DNA of 64,000 nt, taken from NCBI RefSeq assembly GCF_014201505.1, contig NZ_JACHEO010000015.1, positions 1-64,000 on the forward strand, written 5' to 3'. This DNA is from Desulfoprunum benzoelyticum. GTDB lineage: Bacteria > Desulfobacterota > Desulfobulbia > Desulfobulbales > Desulfocapsaceae. The notes beneath the pieces are model-generated. The model did no database searches. It was not told the origin of the DNA and saw only the letters and a program-made list of their open reading frames with translations. Within the stretch, counting starts at the first letter, position 1. Each line of letters opens with the position of its first letter. Below are positions 9,800 through 16,982 of this stretch, one piece after another. A program made the position numbers and the translations under genes.

Positions 9800-10918
9800 T
9801 CACTCGTTATGGTTGAGGACGGTGAAGCCCTCGCGCCGACAGAGGGCATCGCGGTTGGCGTCGTCGAGATCGGCGCGCATCATCTCGGCCACCAGATCGG
9901 CAAAACCGGTTGTCGGCACCCAGCCCAGTTTCTCCCTGGCCTTGCTTGGGTCACCGAGCAGGGTCTCGACCTCGGTCGGCCGGAAATAGCGGGGATCGAC
10001 CCGGACCACGACGCTGCCCGGACGGAGGTCGGCAGCGGCACAGGTCGGCGGCAGGCTGTCGACCACCCCGATCTCCTCGACTCCCTCGCCCTGCCAGCTG
10101 AGGGTCAGGCCGAGCTCGGCGGCGGCGGCGTCCACGAACTCACGGACCGAGTGCTGCTCGCCGGTGGCGATGACATAGTCCTCCGGCTCCTGCTGCTGCA
10201 GCATCAGCCACTGCATCTCGACGTAATCGCGGGCATGGCCCCAATCCCGCCGGGCGTCGAGATTGCCGAGATAGAGACAGTCCTGAAAACCAAGGAAAAT
10301 CCGGGCCAGGGCCCGGGTGATCTTGCGGGTGACGAAGGTCTCGCCGCGCAGCGGTGACTCGTGGTTGAAGAGGATGCCGTTGCAGGCATAGATGCCGTAG
10401 GCCTCACGGTAGTTGACGACGATCCAGTAGGCGTACATCTTGGCCACCGCGTAGGGGGAGCGGGGATAGAACGGGGTCGTCTCGTTCTGCGGGACCTCCT
10501 GCACCTTGCCGAACAGTTCCGAGGTCGAGGCCTGGTAGAAGCGGGTGGTCTGGGTCAGACCGAGGATGCGTATGGCCTCGAGCAGGCGCAGGGTGCCGAG
10601 GGCGTCGGAATTCGCCGTGTACTCCGGTTCTTCAAAGGACACGGCGACATGGGACTGGGCGGCGAGATTGTAGATCTCGTCCGGTTTGATCTTCTCGATG
10701 ATGTGGATCAGGCTCGACGAGTCGGTCAGGTCGCCATGGTGGAGGATGAAGCGGCGCTCCCCCTCGTGCGGGTCCTGGTAGAGATGGTCGATGCGGGCGG
10801 TGTTGAACAGCGACGACCGACGCTTGATGCCGTGAACCTGATAGCCTTTGCCGAGCAGGAATTCGGCGAGGTAGGCCCCGTCCTGGCCGGTGATACCGGT
10901 GATCAATGCTTTTTTCAT
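9800..10918 (-). CDS. gmd: GDP-mannose 4,6-dehydratase
   Basis: Converts GDP-D-mannose to GDP-4-keto-6-deoxy-D-mannose. The protein is a 372-residue extended short-chain dehydrogenase: Rossmann motif [19 protein letters not shown], catalytic residues in [19 protein letters not shown] and [17 protein letters not shown], and the Gmd hallmark [16 protein letters not shown]. The C-terminal part has [21 protein letters not shown]. It sits between galU and fcl, 46 nt after galU's upstream neighbour position on the same transcript. The length is normal. Confidence 0.95.
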   Translation of the reverse strand: MKKALITGITGQDGAYLAEFLLGKGYQVHGIKRRSSLFNTARIDHLYQDPHEGERRFILHHGDLTDSSSLIHIIEKIKPDEIYNLAAQSHVAVSFEEPEYTANSDALGTLRLLEAIRILGLTQTTRFYQASTSELFGKVQEVPQNETTPFYPRSPYAVAKMYAYWIVVNYREAYGIYACNGILFNHESPLRGETFVTRKITRALARIFLGFQDCLYLGNLDARRDWGHARDYVEMQWLMLQQQEPEDYVIATGEQHSVREFVDAAAAELGLTLSWQGEGVEEIGVVDSLPPTCAAADLRPGSVVVRVDPRYFRPTEVETLLGDPSKAREKLGWVPTTGFADLVAEMMRADLDDANRDALCRREGFTVLNHNE

Positions 10919-10964
10919 TGTATGGCCCTGCCCGCTATGCCGCCCATGAAACTGCGCTGATGCC

Positions 10965-11828
10965 TCATACGAGGGTCCGGATAAAGGCCTGCAGGCTGTC
11001 CCGCATCTCCGGCCGCTCGAGGGAGAAGGCGAGATTGGCCATCTGGAAGCCGGCCTTGTCGCCGCAATCGAAACGGACCCCCTGAAACTTGTAAGCGAAG
11101 ATCGGCTGGGTATGCAGCAGCTTCGACATCGCGTCGGTGAGCTGGATCTCGCCGCCGGCCCCTTTGTGATGGCCGCCGAGGATGCTGAAGATCTGCGGCG
11201 TCAGGATGTAGCGGCCGATAACGGCGATATTTGACGGGGCCTGATCGGCCGGCGGTTTCTCCACCATCCGCCGCACCCGGATGGTGCCGCTGACCGGTTC
11301 CTCGGTTTCGAGGATGCCGTATTTCGAGGTCTCCTCTTTCGGCACCTCGATGACCGCCACCATCGAGGCCCGCAAGCGATCGAATTCCTGGACCATCTGA
11401 TGCAGGACCGGGACATCGCTCTGGATCAGGTCGTCAGCCAGCAGGACGGCGAAGGGCTCATCGCCGACGATATCCCGGGCGCACCAGATGGCATGGCCGA
11501 GACCGAGCGGCTCGCTCTGCCGGGTATAGATGATGGTGCCGGAATTCGGCACGATCGACTCGATAACCTGCAGCAACTCCTTCTTATTGCGCTGTTTCAG
11601 CGTCTCCTCGAGTTGGAAGGACCGGTCAAAATGATCCTCGAGGGCGCTCTTGCCGCTGCCGGTAACGAAGATGATCTGCTCGATGCCGGAGGCCAGGGCC
11701 TCTTCGACCGCATATTGGATCAGCGGTTTGTCGACAACCGGCAGCATCTCTTTGGGCATGGCCTTGGTTGCCGGCAGAAAGCGGGTGCCGAGACCCGCCA
11801 CCGGGAAGACGGCTTTACGTATTTTCAT
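10965..11828 (-). CDS. galU: UTP-glucose-1-phosphate uridylyltransferase
   Basis: Makes UDP-glucose from UTP and glucose 1-phosphate, the entry to UDP-sugar synthesis for polysaccharides. The N-terminal nucleotidyltransferase signature [20 protein letters not shown], the [18 protein letters not shown] block and ADDLIQSD are clear, and the length of 287 residues is usual. A GTG three codons upstream (11837) is an alternative start; the ATG at 11828 matches the usual family start. It is first in the galU-gmd-fcl operon and has a strong promoter at 11892-11920. Confidence 0.95.
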   Translation of the reverse strand: MKIRKAVFPVAGLGTRFLPATKAMPKEMLPVVDKPLIQYAVEEALASGIEQIIFVTGSGKSALEDHFDRSFQLEETLKQRNKKELLQVIESIVPNSGTIIYTRQSEPLGLGHAIWCARDIVGDEPFAVLLADDLIQSDVPVLHQMVQEFDRLRASMVAVIEVPKEETSKYGILETEEPVSGTIRVRRMVEKPPADQAPSNIAVIGRYILTPQIFSILGGHHKGAGGEIQLTDAMSKLLHTQPIFAYKFQGVRFDCGDKAGFQMANLAFSLERPEMRDSLQAFIRTLV

Positions 11829-11891
11829 AGTGTTCACTGGTATTGGTTATGTTCGGGAGTGATCAATCGATCCGCTTGACGATACGACTCC

Positions 11892-11920
11892 ATTATATTG
11901 GAAATCCAGGAAAATGTAAA
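11892..11920 (-). promoter_or_regulatory. Promoter of galU-gmd-fcl
   Basis: On the minus strand: -35 TTTACA (11915-11920), a 17-nt spacer and a consensus -10 TATAAT (11892-11897). Transcription would start near 11885, about 57 nt before galU. The match is 11 of 12 bases. Confidence 0.75.
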
Positions 11921-12011
11921 CCGCCTATGCCTTAATGCGCCGTTTATCCCGGCCTGTCCGAGCGGGTTGCGGCTGGGTTCCGCACTCCATGCGGCTATGG
12001 TCACATGATGG

Positions 12012-12052
12012 TTGACAACAGCGGCCGGACCCTTTATCGTAATTTAACGATA
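12012..12052 (+). promoter_or_regulatory. Promoter and ArsR-type operator of arsR-hgcAB
   Basis: A perfect -35 TTGACA (12012-12017), a 17-nt spacer and a -10 TATCGT (12035-12040). The -10 is itself the left arm of an inverted repeat, TATCGT-AATTTA-ACGATA (12035-12052). A repressor bound there would block RNA polymerase, as ArsR/SmtB regulators do at their own promoters. Its distance to arsR (start 12102) gives a leader of about 55 nt. That ArsR binds here is inference. Confidence 0.75.
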
Positions 12053-12101
12053 GAACAGAGCCGAATACCGACGCCCCATCTCTTCAACCCGGCACTTGCC
12101 C

Positions 12102-12407
12102 ATGGACACCGATCTGACCACAGTTGACGCCGCCCGGATGTGCAAGGCCCTGGGCCATCCCGCCCGCATCGGAATTCTCAGGCAGCTGCTGCTCGAGGAA
12201 CGCTGCATCTGCGGCCGGATCGTCGAGATCCTGCCGCTCGCTCAGTCGACGGTCAGCCAGCACCTGAAGGTACTGAAAGAGGCGGGACTGATCATCGGCG
12301 AGGTCGAAGGCCCCAGGACCTGCTACTGTGCCGACCGGCAACGGCTGGCCACCCTTGCGACAGCGCTGTCGGCGCTGCTTTCCCCCTGCCTGGAAGAACA
12401 ACCATGA
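12102..12407 (+). CDS. arsR: ArsR/SmtB-family metalloregulator of the hgcAB operon
   Basis: A 101-residue winged-helix regulator. The helix-turn-helix is at LPLAQSTVSQHLKVLKEAGL, preceded by ERCICGRI, which corresponds to the metal-binding ELCVCDL region of ArsR helix 3 and keeps two cysteines spaced CxC. Further cysteines occur in TCYCADR and SPCLEEQ. It is first in the operon and its stop overlaps the hgcA start as ATGA, so translation of the two is coupled. ArsR-like genes next to hgcAB are known from other mercury methylators. It probably represses its own promoter and releases it on binding a thiophilic metal or metalloid; which ion is unknown. Confidence 0.88.
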   Translation: MDTDLTTVDAARMCKALGHPARIGILRQLLLEERCICGRIVEILPLAQSTVSQHLKVLKEAGLIIGEVEGPRTCYCADRQRLATLATALSALLSPCLEEQP

Positions 12408-13600
12408 ACCCCGGACCCCAACACCACATGAACCTGCAGCCCTTTCCCACCCTGCCGATGGCCTCCCCCCTGGCGCCGCCGGCCGATCACGGTGATGCCG
12501 CCCCCTGCTGAGGCCCGAAACCCGATCCCCGGTCAGGGGTCCACGAGCGTCCCGGTTACCGGATCGTTCCCTATGTCGCCGACTTCATCGCCACGGCGGT
12601 CGGTCCGGTGCCGCTGGTCAGCACCACTCTCACCTGGCGTGACCATCTCGGCACCATCGGCGCCAGGAGCGGCTACTACCGCAGCAATTACAAAGTCATT
12701 CCCGGCCTGTACGGTATCGGCAGGCCCGGATTGGATTCACCGGTTCTCGTAACCGCCAATTACAAATTGAGCTTCGACGCCCTGCGGCAAGTACTGCCCG
12801 GCATCGATGCCTGGATCCTCGTCGTCGACACCCGCGGCATCAACGTCTGGTGCGCCGCCGGCAAGAAGACCTTCTCGACAGACGAGGTAGCCTACCAGGT
12901 GAAATCCACCCGCCTGGCCGAGATCGTCCGCCACCGCGAACTGATCCTGCCGCAGTTGGCCGCCGTCGGGGTGGCCGCCGGCAGGCTGCGCAAGGCCTGC
13001 GGTTTCAACGGCATCTTCGGCCCGATCCAGGCGAAGGACATCCCCACCTACCTTCACCGGAACCGTCAGGCCGACGAGGCCATGCGCACCGTGACCTTCA
13101 ACACCGGCGAACGGGCGGTATTGATCCCGGTTGAAATCTGCCTGCTGTGGAAGCCTTTCCTGGCAGCAACGGCAGTCCTTTTTCTGCTCTCCGGCATCGG
13201 CCCGGAGGTCTACTCCCTGAGCGCCGCCGGGACCAGAGGCATCCAGGCGCTTATCGCCTCCCTGCTGGCGGTGCTGGCCGGGGCGGTTCTCACCCCGCTC
13301 CTGCTGCCGTGGATACCCAGCCGCCAGTTCTGGCTCAAGGGGGCGCTGGTCGGCGGGTTGACCGCTATGACCGCTATGGCCGCCCTGCTGCCGACCACCT
13401 GGACAGCCGACCTGCCCGCCGCAATCGCCCTCGTGCTGTGGGCCGCCAGCGTCGCCTCCTACCTGGCGATGAACTTCACCGGTTCCACCCCGTACACCTC
13501 ACTGTCAGGGGTCGGCCTGGAAATGCGCCGCGGCCTCGCCTTCCAACTGGGCGGTACGACGCTCGCCCTGGGGTTGTGGATCTGGAGCGCCTTTGCCTGA
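12404..13600 (+). CDS. hgcA: Mercury-methylation corrinoid protein HgcA, predicted selenoprotein (Sec36, in-frame UGA)
   Basis: HgcA carries a methyl-corrinoid and passes the methyl group to Hg(II); HgcB supplies electrons. The corrinoid domain has the diagnostic cap-helix motif NVWCAAGK, with the cobalt-ligand Cys at residue 150, and about five transmembrane helices follow from residue ~245. The gene begins at ATG 12404, in ATGA overlap with arsR and with GGAAG 8 nt ahead. Codon 36 is TGA (12509-12511), directly after Cys35, giving ...AAPC-U-GPKPDP... The frame then continues without a stop through ERPGYRIVPYVADFIATAVG to the conserved GPVPLVSTTLTWRD. A SECIS-like hairpin lies 13-30 nt after the TGA. 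If TGA were a stop, the next usable start would be GTG 12608, with no ribosome site, and the family-like residues before it would be lost. Counted through, the protein has 398 residues. Confidence 0.88.
12509..12541 (+). promoter_or_regulatory. Recoded UGA with bacterial SECIS element
   Basis: The UGA at 12509-12511 is followed by a hairpin at 12524-12541: stem GA-(U bulge)-CCCC, apical loop GGUCA, stem GGGG-UC. The E. coli fdhF element also has a bulged U, a 3-4 bp upper stem and a GGUC loop. The loop G here is 20 nt after the UGA, against 19 in fdhF as I recall that sequence. This is the structure bound by SelB to insert selenocysteine. It was found by eye; no folding program was run. Confidence 0.85.
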
Positions 13601-13613
13601 TAAGGAGACGACA

Positions 13614-13907
13614 ATGAAGGATTTTCGCTATATCGATGGCGCCGCCATCCTCCGCCTCGACCGGGAAGCATGCATCGGCTGCGGCAACTGCGTCACCGTC
13701 TGCCCGCACCGGATTTTCCGGCTCGAAGACAACAAGGCGGCCGTCATCGACCCCGACGGCTGCATGGAATGCGGCGCCTGCGCCACCAATTGCCCGGTCG
13801 CGGCCATCTACGTCAACCCCGATGACGGCTGCGGCTGCGCCGCCCTGATCATCAACCGTTGGTTGTCGAGGATCACCGGCAAAACGGTTTCCGGCTGCAA
13901 CTGCTGA
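13614..13907 (+). CDS. hgcB: Mercury-methylation ferredoxin HgcB
   Basis: A 97-residue 2[4Fe-4S] ferredoxin that reduces the HgcA corrinoid cofactor. The two cluster motifs are CIGCGNCVTVCP and CMECGACATNCP. The C-terminal tail is that of HgcB rather than a plain ferredoxin: cysteines in DGCGCAAL and a final SGCNC, a Cys pair thought to handle Hg(II). The ATG at 13614 has AAGGAG 7 nt upstream and lies 13 nt after the hgcA stop; a longer frame that overlaps hgcA is rejected. The adjacency of hgcA and hgcB is required for methylation in known organisms. Confidence 0.93.
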   Translation: MKDFRYIDGAAILRLDREACIGCGNCVTVCPHRIFRLEDNKAAVIDPDGCMECGACATNCPVAAIYVNPDDGCGCAALIINRWLSRITGKTVSGCNC

Positions 13908-13966
13908 GTTCTGTCGTCACCTTTTTCCGGACACCTTTATTGTCTTCCTGCCCCAGGTCACCATCA

Positions 13967-14380
13967 ATGAATATCCTGATCGCCATCCTCCTCCTGTTCT
14001 GCCTGATCGCCGTCTGGTTCACCCTGTACTACCTTGGCAATCAGCAGGTCGAAAACCCCGACGGCAGCGCCCGGATCACCGGCAACTGCGGCGATACGAT
14101 GGAAATCGCCCTGCGAATCAAAGACGGCAGGGTCCTGGCCGCCAGTTTCTGGACCGACGGCTGCTCGGTCAGCAAATCCTGTGTCGAAACCGCCGCCCTG
14201 CTGGCCCAAGGCAAGGCACTCGAGGAGGTGCGGACAATCAACATGATGACCATCATGGATGAGATCGGCCAGCTCCCCGACACCCATCTCCACTGCGCCC
14301 AGCTGGCGGAGACGACGCTGCAGCGAGCGGTCCAGGATTACCTCGCCAGACTCGGCCCGACCAGCTGCGCCCGCTGCTGA
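13967..14380 (+). CDS. Membrane-anchored NifU/IscU-like protein downstream of hgcB
   Basis: A 137-residue protein with an N-terminal transmembrane helix (MNILIAILLLFCLIAVWFTL) and then a domain like the NifU N-terminal/IscU iron-sulfur scaffold. The three scaffold cysteine regions can be seen: GNCGDTMEI, FWTDGCSVSKSC and HLHCAQLAETTLQRAV, and the tail ends in CARC. Scaffold proteins of this kind are normally soluble, so the membrane anchor is unusual. It lies 59 nt after hgcB in the same direction, with no terminator seen between. It might help build or repair clusters in HgcB, or handle metal thiolates; both are inference. Confidence 0.7.
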   Translation: MNILIAILLLFCLIAVWFTLYYLGNQQVENPDGSARITGNCGDTMEIALRIKDGRVLAASFWTDGCSVSKSCVETAALLAQGKALEEVRTINMMTIMDEIGQLPDTHLHCAQLAETTLQRAVQDYLARLGPTSCARC

Positions 14381-14435
14381 CGGGCTCGCCGTCATCGCCC
14401 GCCGGCGACAAAATGACAGCGGCACCGGTATGTGC

Positions 14436-14464
14436 TTACCTTTTTGCGCCGGAACCACTACAAT
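14436..14464 (+). promoter_or_regulatory. Promoter of the Ser/Thr kinase gene
   Basis: -35 TTACCT (14436-14441), a 17-nt spacer and -10 TACAAT (14459-14464), giving a leader of about 87 nt before the ATG at 14558. Nine of twelve bases fit the sigma70 consensus. Confidence 0.5.
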
Positions 14465-14557
14465 GGCTCTATAAGGGGCTGCCTCGACGCCGGCAGTACC
14501 CTGTTCCCCATTCGCGGTACTGCAGATTCCCAGCCCAGCGCTGATCGGTTGCCGACG

Positions 14558-15934
14558 ATGAATGCATCCGGTACGACAGAGCAGACCGTCCTTCTGGCAG
14601 GACTCCTGCCGCCGGAGACGGCTCTCATCAGAAGACTGATCGCCTCCTTCGAGCTCGAGGCCCTGTCCATCGACATCGCCGATCTTCATCGGGCCGAATC
14701 GCCGATTGCGGAGAAGGATATCTGCCTCGCCCTCTTTCATGTCGATGCCGCGGCCAGGCGGCCGGAACGCGACATCCGTCTCCTCGCCGAACTGCTCCCC
14801 CGACCGGTCCCTCTGATCGTCCTGGTACCGCCGGTTCTGGCGAAAAGGGTCCAGACCTATATCGCCGCCGGCGCCGATGATTACAGCATCCTGCCCTTGG
14901 ACGAGGACAGTTTTTCAATCCGTTTCTATATCCTGCTCGAATGGGGCCAGGCCCTGCTGCAGTCGCCACAGCCGACCTATCCCTGGGACGAGCATGGCCA
15001 GCAGAGCACCAAGAACCTGTGGCGCCGGCTGGTCGCCCGCCTCCAGGAAGGCCTGTCGTTTTTTTCCCCCGCCTCGCTCGTCATCGACGAGGAAGAAGAC
15101 CGGATCTTTCACAAGTGGCGCAAGATCCGCCTGCTGGGAAGCGGCGCCTACGGCGACGTCTGGCTGGTGCAGGAAGACGGCCGCAAGGAACTCGCCGCCG
15201 CCAAGATCCCGCACACGGCCATGATGAACGTCCGCACCCTGCGTTCCGCCGCCATCCTCAAGCGGTTGATCCACCACCCCAACATCGCCGGCCTGATCGA
15301 AGTGGTGAAAGAGGAGGGAATGTACATCCTGATCCAGGAATACGTCGCCGGGGAATCCCTCGACCGGCGGCTCGAAAAGGGCCTGACCGCCACCGCCAGG
15401 GAGTCGCTCTTCCTCCAGCTGCTGTCGGTGACAGCCTATTCGCACCAGCACCGGATCATGCACCGCGACATCAAACCGGAGAATATCCTCGTCACCGGTG
15501 ACGGCCGGCTGAAGCTCCTCGATTTCGGCATCGCCCGGGATCTTTCCTGGGAAAAGGCCGATGCCGCCTCGGGGGGAACCCTCAATTTCATGGCCCCGGA
15601 ACAGTTCGAGGGCAAAAGCTGCCTGGCCAGCGACGTCTGGGCCATCGGCGTCATCCTCTATGTCCTGGCGACCGGCTGTTATCCCCTGTTCCACCAGGAG
15701 AACCCGTTCCCGGCGGCGATCGACATACCCTGCAGGGTCCCCGAACCCCACGAAATAGACGATCGCGTTCCGGCGGCCCTCGAAAGGATCATCATGCGCT
15801 GCCTGGACCCGGCGCTGGAGCGCCGTTATGCCGACGCCGTCGCCCTGCGTGAAGACATCCTCAAATCCTTGCCGGGGTTCGGCAAAGGTCTGTACCTGCC
15901 GGAACAGACCAGGGTTGAGGAACTGCAGACCTGA
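14558..15934 (+). CDS. Ser/Thr protein kinase with degenerate receiver-like N-terminus
   Basis: A 458-residue Hanks-type kinase. Residues ~8-135 resemble a response-regulator receiver domain, ending in GADDYSILPLDEDSFSIRF. The usual Lys of the KP pair is Leu and a clear phosphoacceptor pocket is lacking, so it is probably a pseudo-receiver. The kinase domain (~180-430) is complete: glycine loop LGSGAYGDVWLV, Lys in AAAKIPH, catalytic HRDIKPEN, LLDFGIARD and MAPEQFEG. No transmembrane helix or PASTA repeat is present, so it acts in the cytoplasm. It has its own promoter and is convergent with a phosphoesterase gene 9 nt away. Targets are unknown. Confidence 0.85.
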   Translation: MNASGTTEQTVLLAGLLPPETALIRRLIASFELEALSIDIADLHRAESPIAEKDICLALFHVDAAARRPERDIRLLAELLPRPVPLIVLVPPVLAKRVQTYIAAGADDYSILPLDEDSFSIRFYILLEWGQALLQSPQPTYPWDEHGQQSTKNLWRRLVARLQEGLSFFSPASLVIDEEEDRIFHKWRKIRLLGSGAYGDVWLVQEDGRKELAAAKIPHTAMMNVRTLRSAAILKRLIHHPNIAGLIEVVKEEGMYILIQEYVAGESLDRRLEKGLTATARESLFLQLLSVTAYSHQHRIMHRDIKPENILVTGDGRLKLLDFGIARDLSWEKADAASGGTLNFMAPEQFEGKSCLASDVWAIGVILYVLATGCYPLFHQENPFPAAIDIPCRVPEPHEIDDRVPAALERIIMRCLDPALERRYADAVALREDILKSLPGFGKGLYLPEQTRVEELQT

Positions 15935-15943
15935 ACCGGGCGA

Positions 15944-16678
15944 TCAGCTCCCGGTCGCAAGACGTTCGGCAAAAATCTCCGGCAGCCCGGCCTCCCGGAT
16001 CTTGCGGGAGGCGGCGGCATGATCGTAGGCAACCCGGATGAATTCCACACTCTTCTTGTCGCTGTCGTAGATCAGGTACGAGGCGCGCGGATCGCCGTCC
16101 CGTGGCTGGCCGATGCTGCCGCAGTTGAAGATCTGCCGGTTGAGCTCGGCCGCCGGTACGATCGTCCCGTTGCGAGGGTGACGCAGGTAGACGCAGAAAA
16201 AATTGCGCCGCGTGATCGCCATGGCCACATGGGTGTGGCCGACAAACAGTATCTTCGCCCTGCTCCGGGCAAAGGACCGGGAGATGTGCGATTTGTCGGC
16301 CACATAGTACCATTCCAGCGGCCTGTAGGGGTTGGCGTGGCAGAACAGGGCATCGCCCCAGTTGCGAAAGACATCGAGGGATTGCAGGAAGTACAGACTC
16401 TCGGCACTCAACTGCCTTTTCGTCCACTCAATGACCCGGCGGGCGTCCCGACGCATGCTGCAGGGGGCGCCGACGACCGCATGGTCATGGTTGCCGAGGA
16501 TGAACTCGATATTCGGCAGGGAGCGGAGACGGACGACACAGGCCTCCGGATCGGCACCGTAGCCGACGATGTCGCCGAGGCACATGTAGCGGTCGATCCT
16601 CTGGCTCTCGACATCGGCGCAGAATGCCTCCAGCGCCTCCAGGTTGCCATGGATATCTGAAAAAACGGCTAAGCGCAT
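15944..16678 (-). CDS. Metallophosphoesterase (calcineurin-like)
   Basis: A 244-residue metallophosphoesterase. Metal-binding blocks are MRLAVFSDIHGNLEAL, MCLGDIVGYGADP, ILGNHDHAV and ILFVGHTHVA, and the tail NCGSIGQPRDGDPRASYLIY is typical of the group that includes YfcE-like and protein-phosphatase-like enzymes. The ATG at 16678 starts the family sequence; a frame running 64 codons further upstream is ignored. The substrate is unknown. A second, related enzyme lies at 55230-55970; both end in a VE(F/H)xRxAYD block followed by a short helical tail. It is convergent with the Ser/Thr kinase gene, and a role as opposing phosphatase is possible but not shown. Confidence 0.85.
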   Translation of the reverse strand: MRLAVFSDIHGNLEALEAFCADVESQRIDRYMCLGDIVGYGADPEACVVRLRSLPNIEFILGNHDHAVVGAPCSMRRDARRVIEWTKRQLSAESLYFLQSLDVFRNWGDALFCHANPYRPLEWYYVADKSHISRSFARSRAKILFVGHTHVAMAITRRNFFCVYLRHPRNGTIVPAAELNRQIFNCGSIGQPRDGDPRASYLIYDSDKKSVEFIRVAYDHAAASRKIREAGLPEIFAERLATGS

Positions 16679-16982
16679 CCCTCTTTTTCCCGGAGACTGG
16701 TCCGGCGCCGCAGCAGCGTCCGACCCGAGCTCTCTTCGCCTCCTTATGAGATTATGGTATCCCGAGGAGTACGAAACAGCAAACAGATATCCTGCATCGT
16801 TCGTAATGCCGAAAAAGGTCCCGTCGGCTCCGGCTATCGGAGCCACTCTTCCTTTCACTTCAGCCGGCAAATGTGGTATTCTGCGATCTGTCGATTCAAC
16901 CGTTCAGATCAGGCAGACGCCGCTGAAAAAAACCGCCAACCCCTCCGGCCGTCCAACCGTTGCCGGGGCCATGAGGAAGATT
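16679..16982. promoter_or_regulatory. Divergent region with promoter of the CoA-transferase/GNAT gene
   Basis: On the plus strand: -35 TTCACT (16854-16859), 17-nt spacer, -10 TATTCT (16877-16882), leaving a leader of about 95 nt. A 7-bp hairpin (GGCTCCG, loop GCTAT, CGGAGCC; 16826-16844) lies just upstream. No other feature was recognised. Confidence 0.4.

Noticed and set aside
12608..13600. HgcA starting at the GTG at 12608
   Set aside because: There is no ribosome site, and it drops family-like sequence (ERPGYRIVPYVADFI) encoded in frame between the TGA and this codon. The ATGA overlap with arsR points to 12404.
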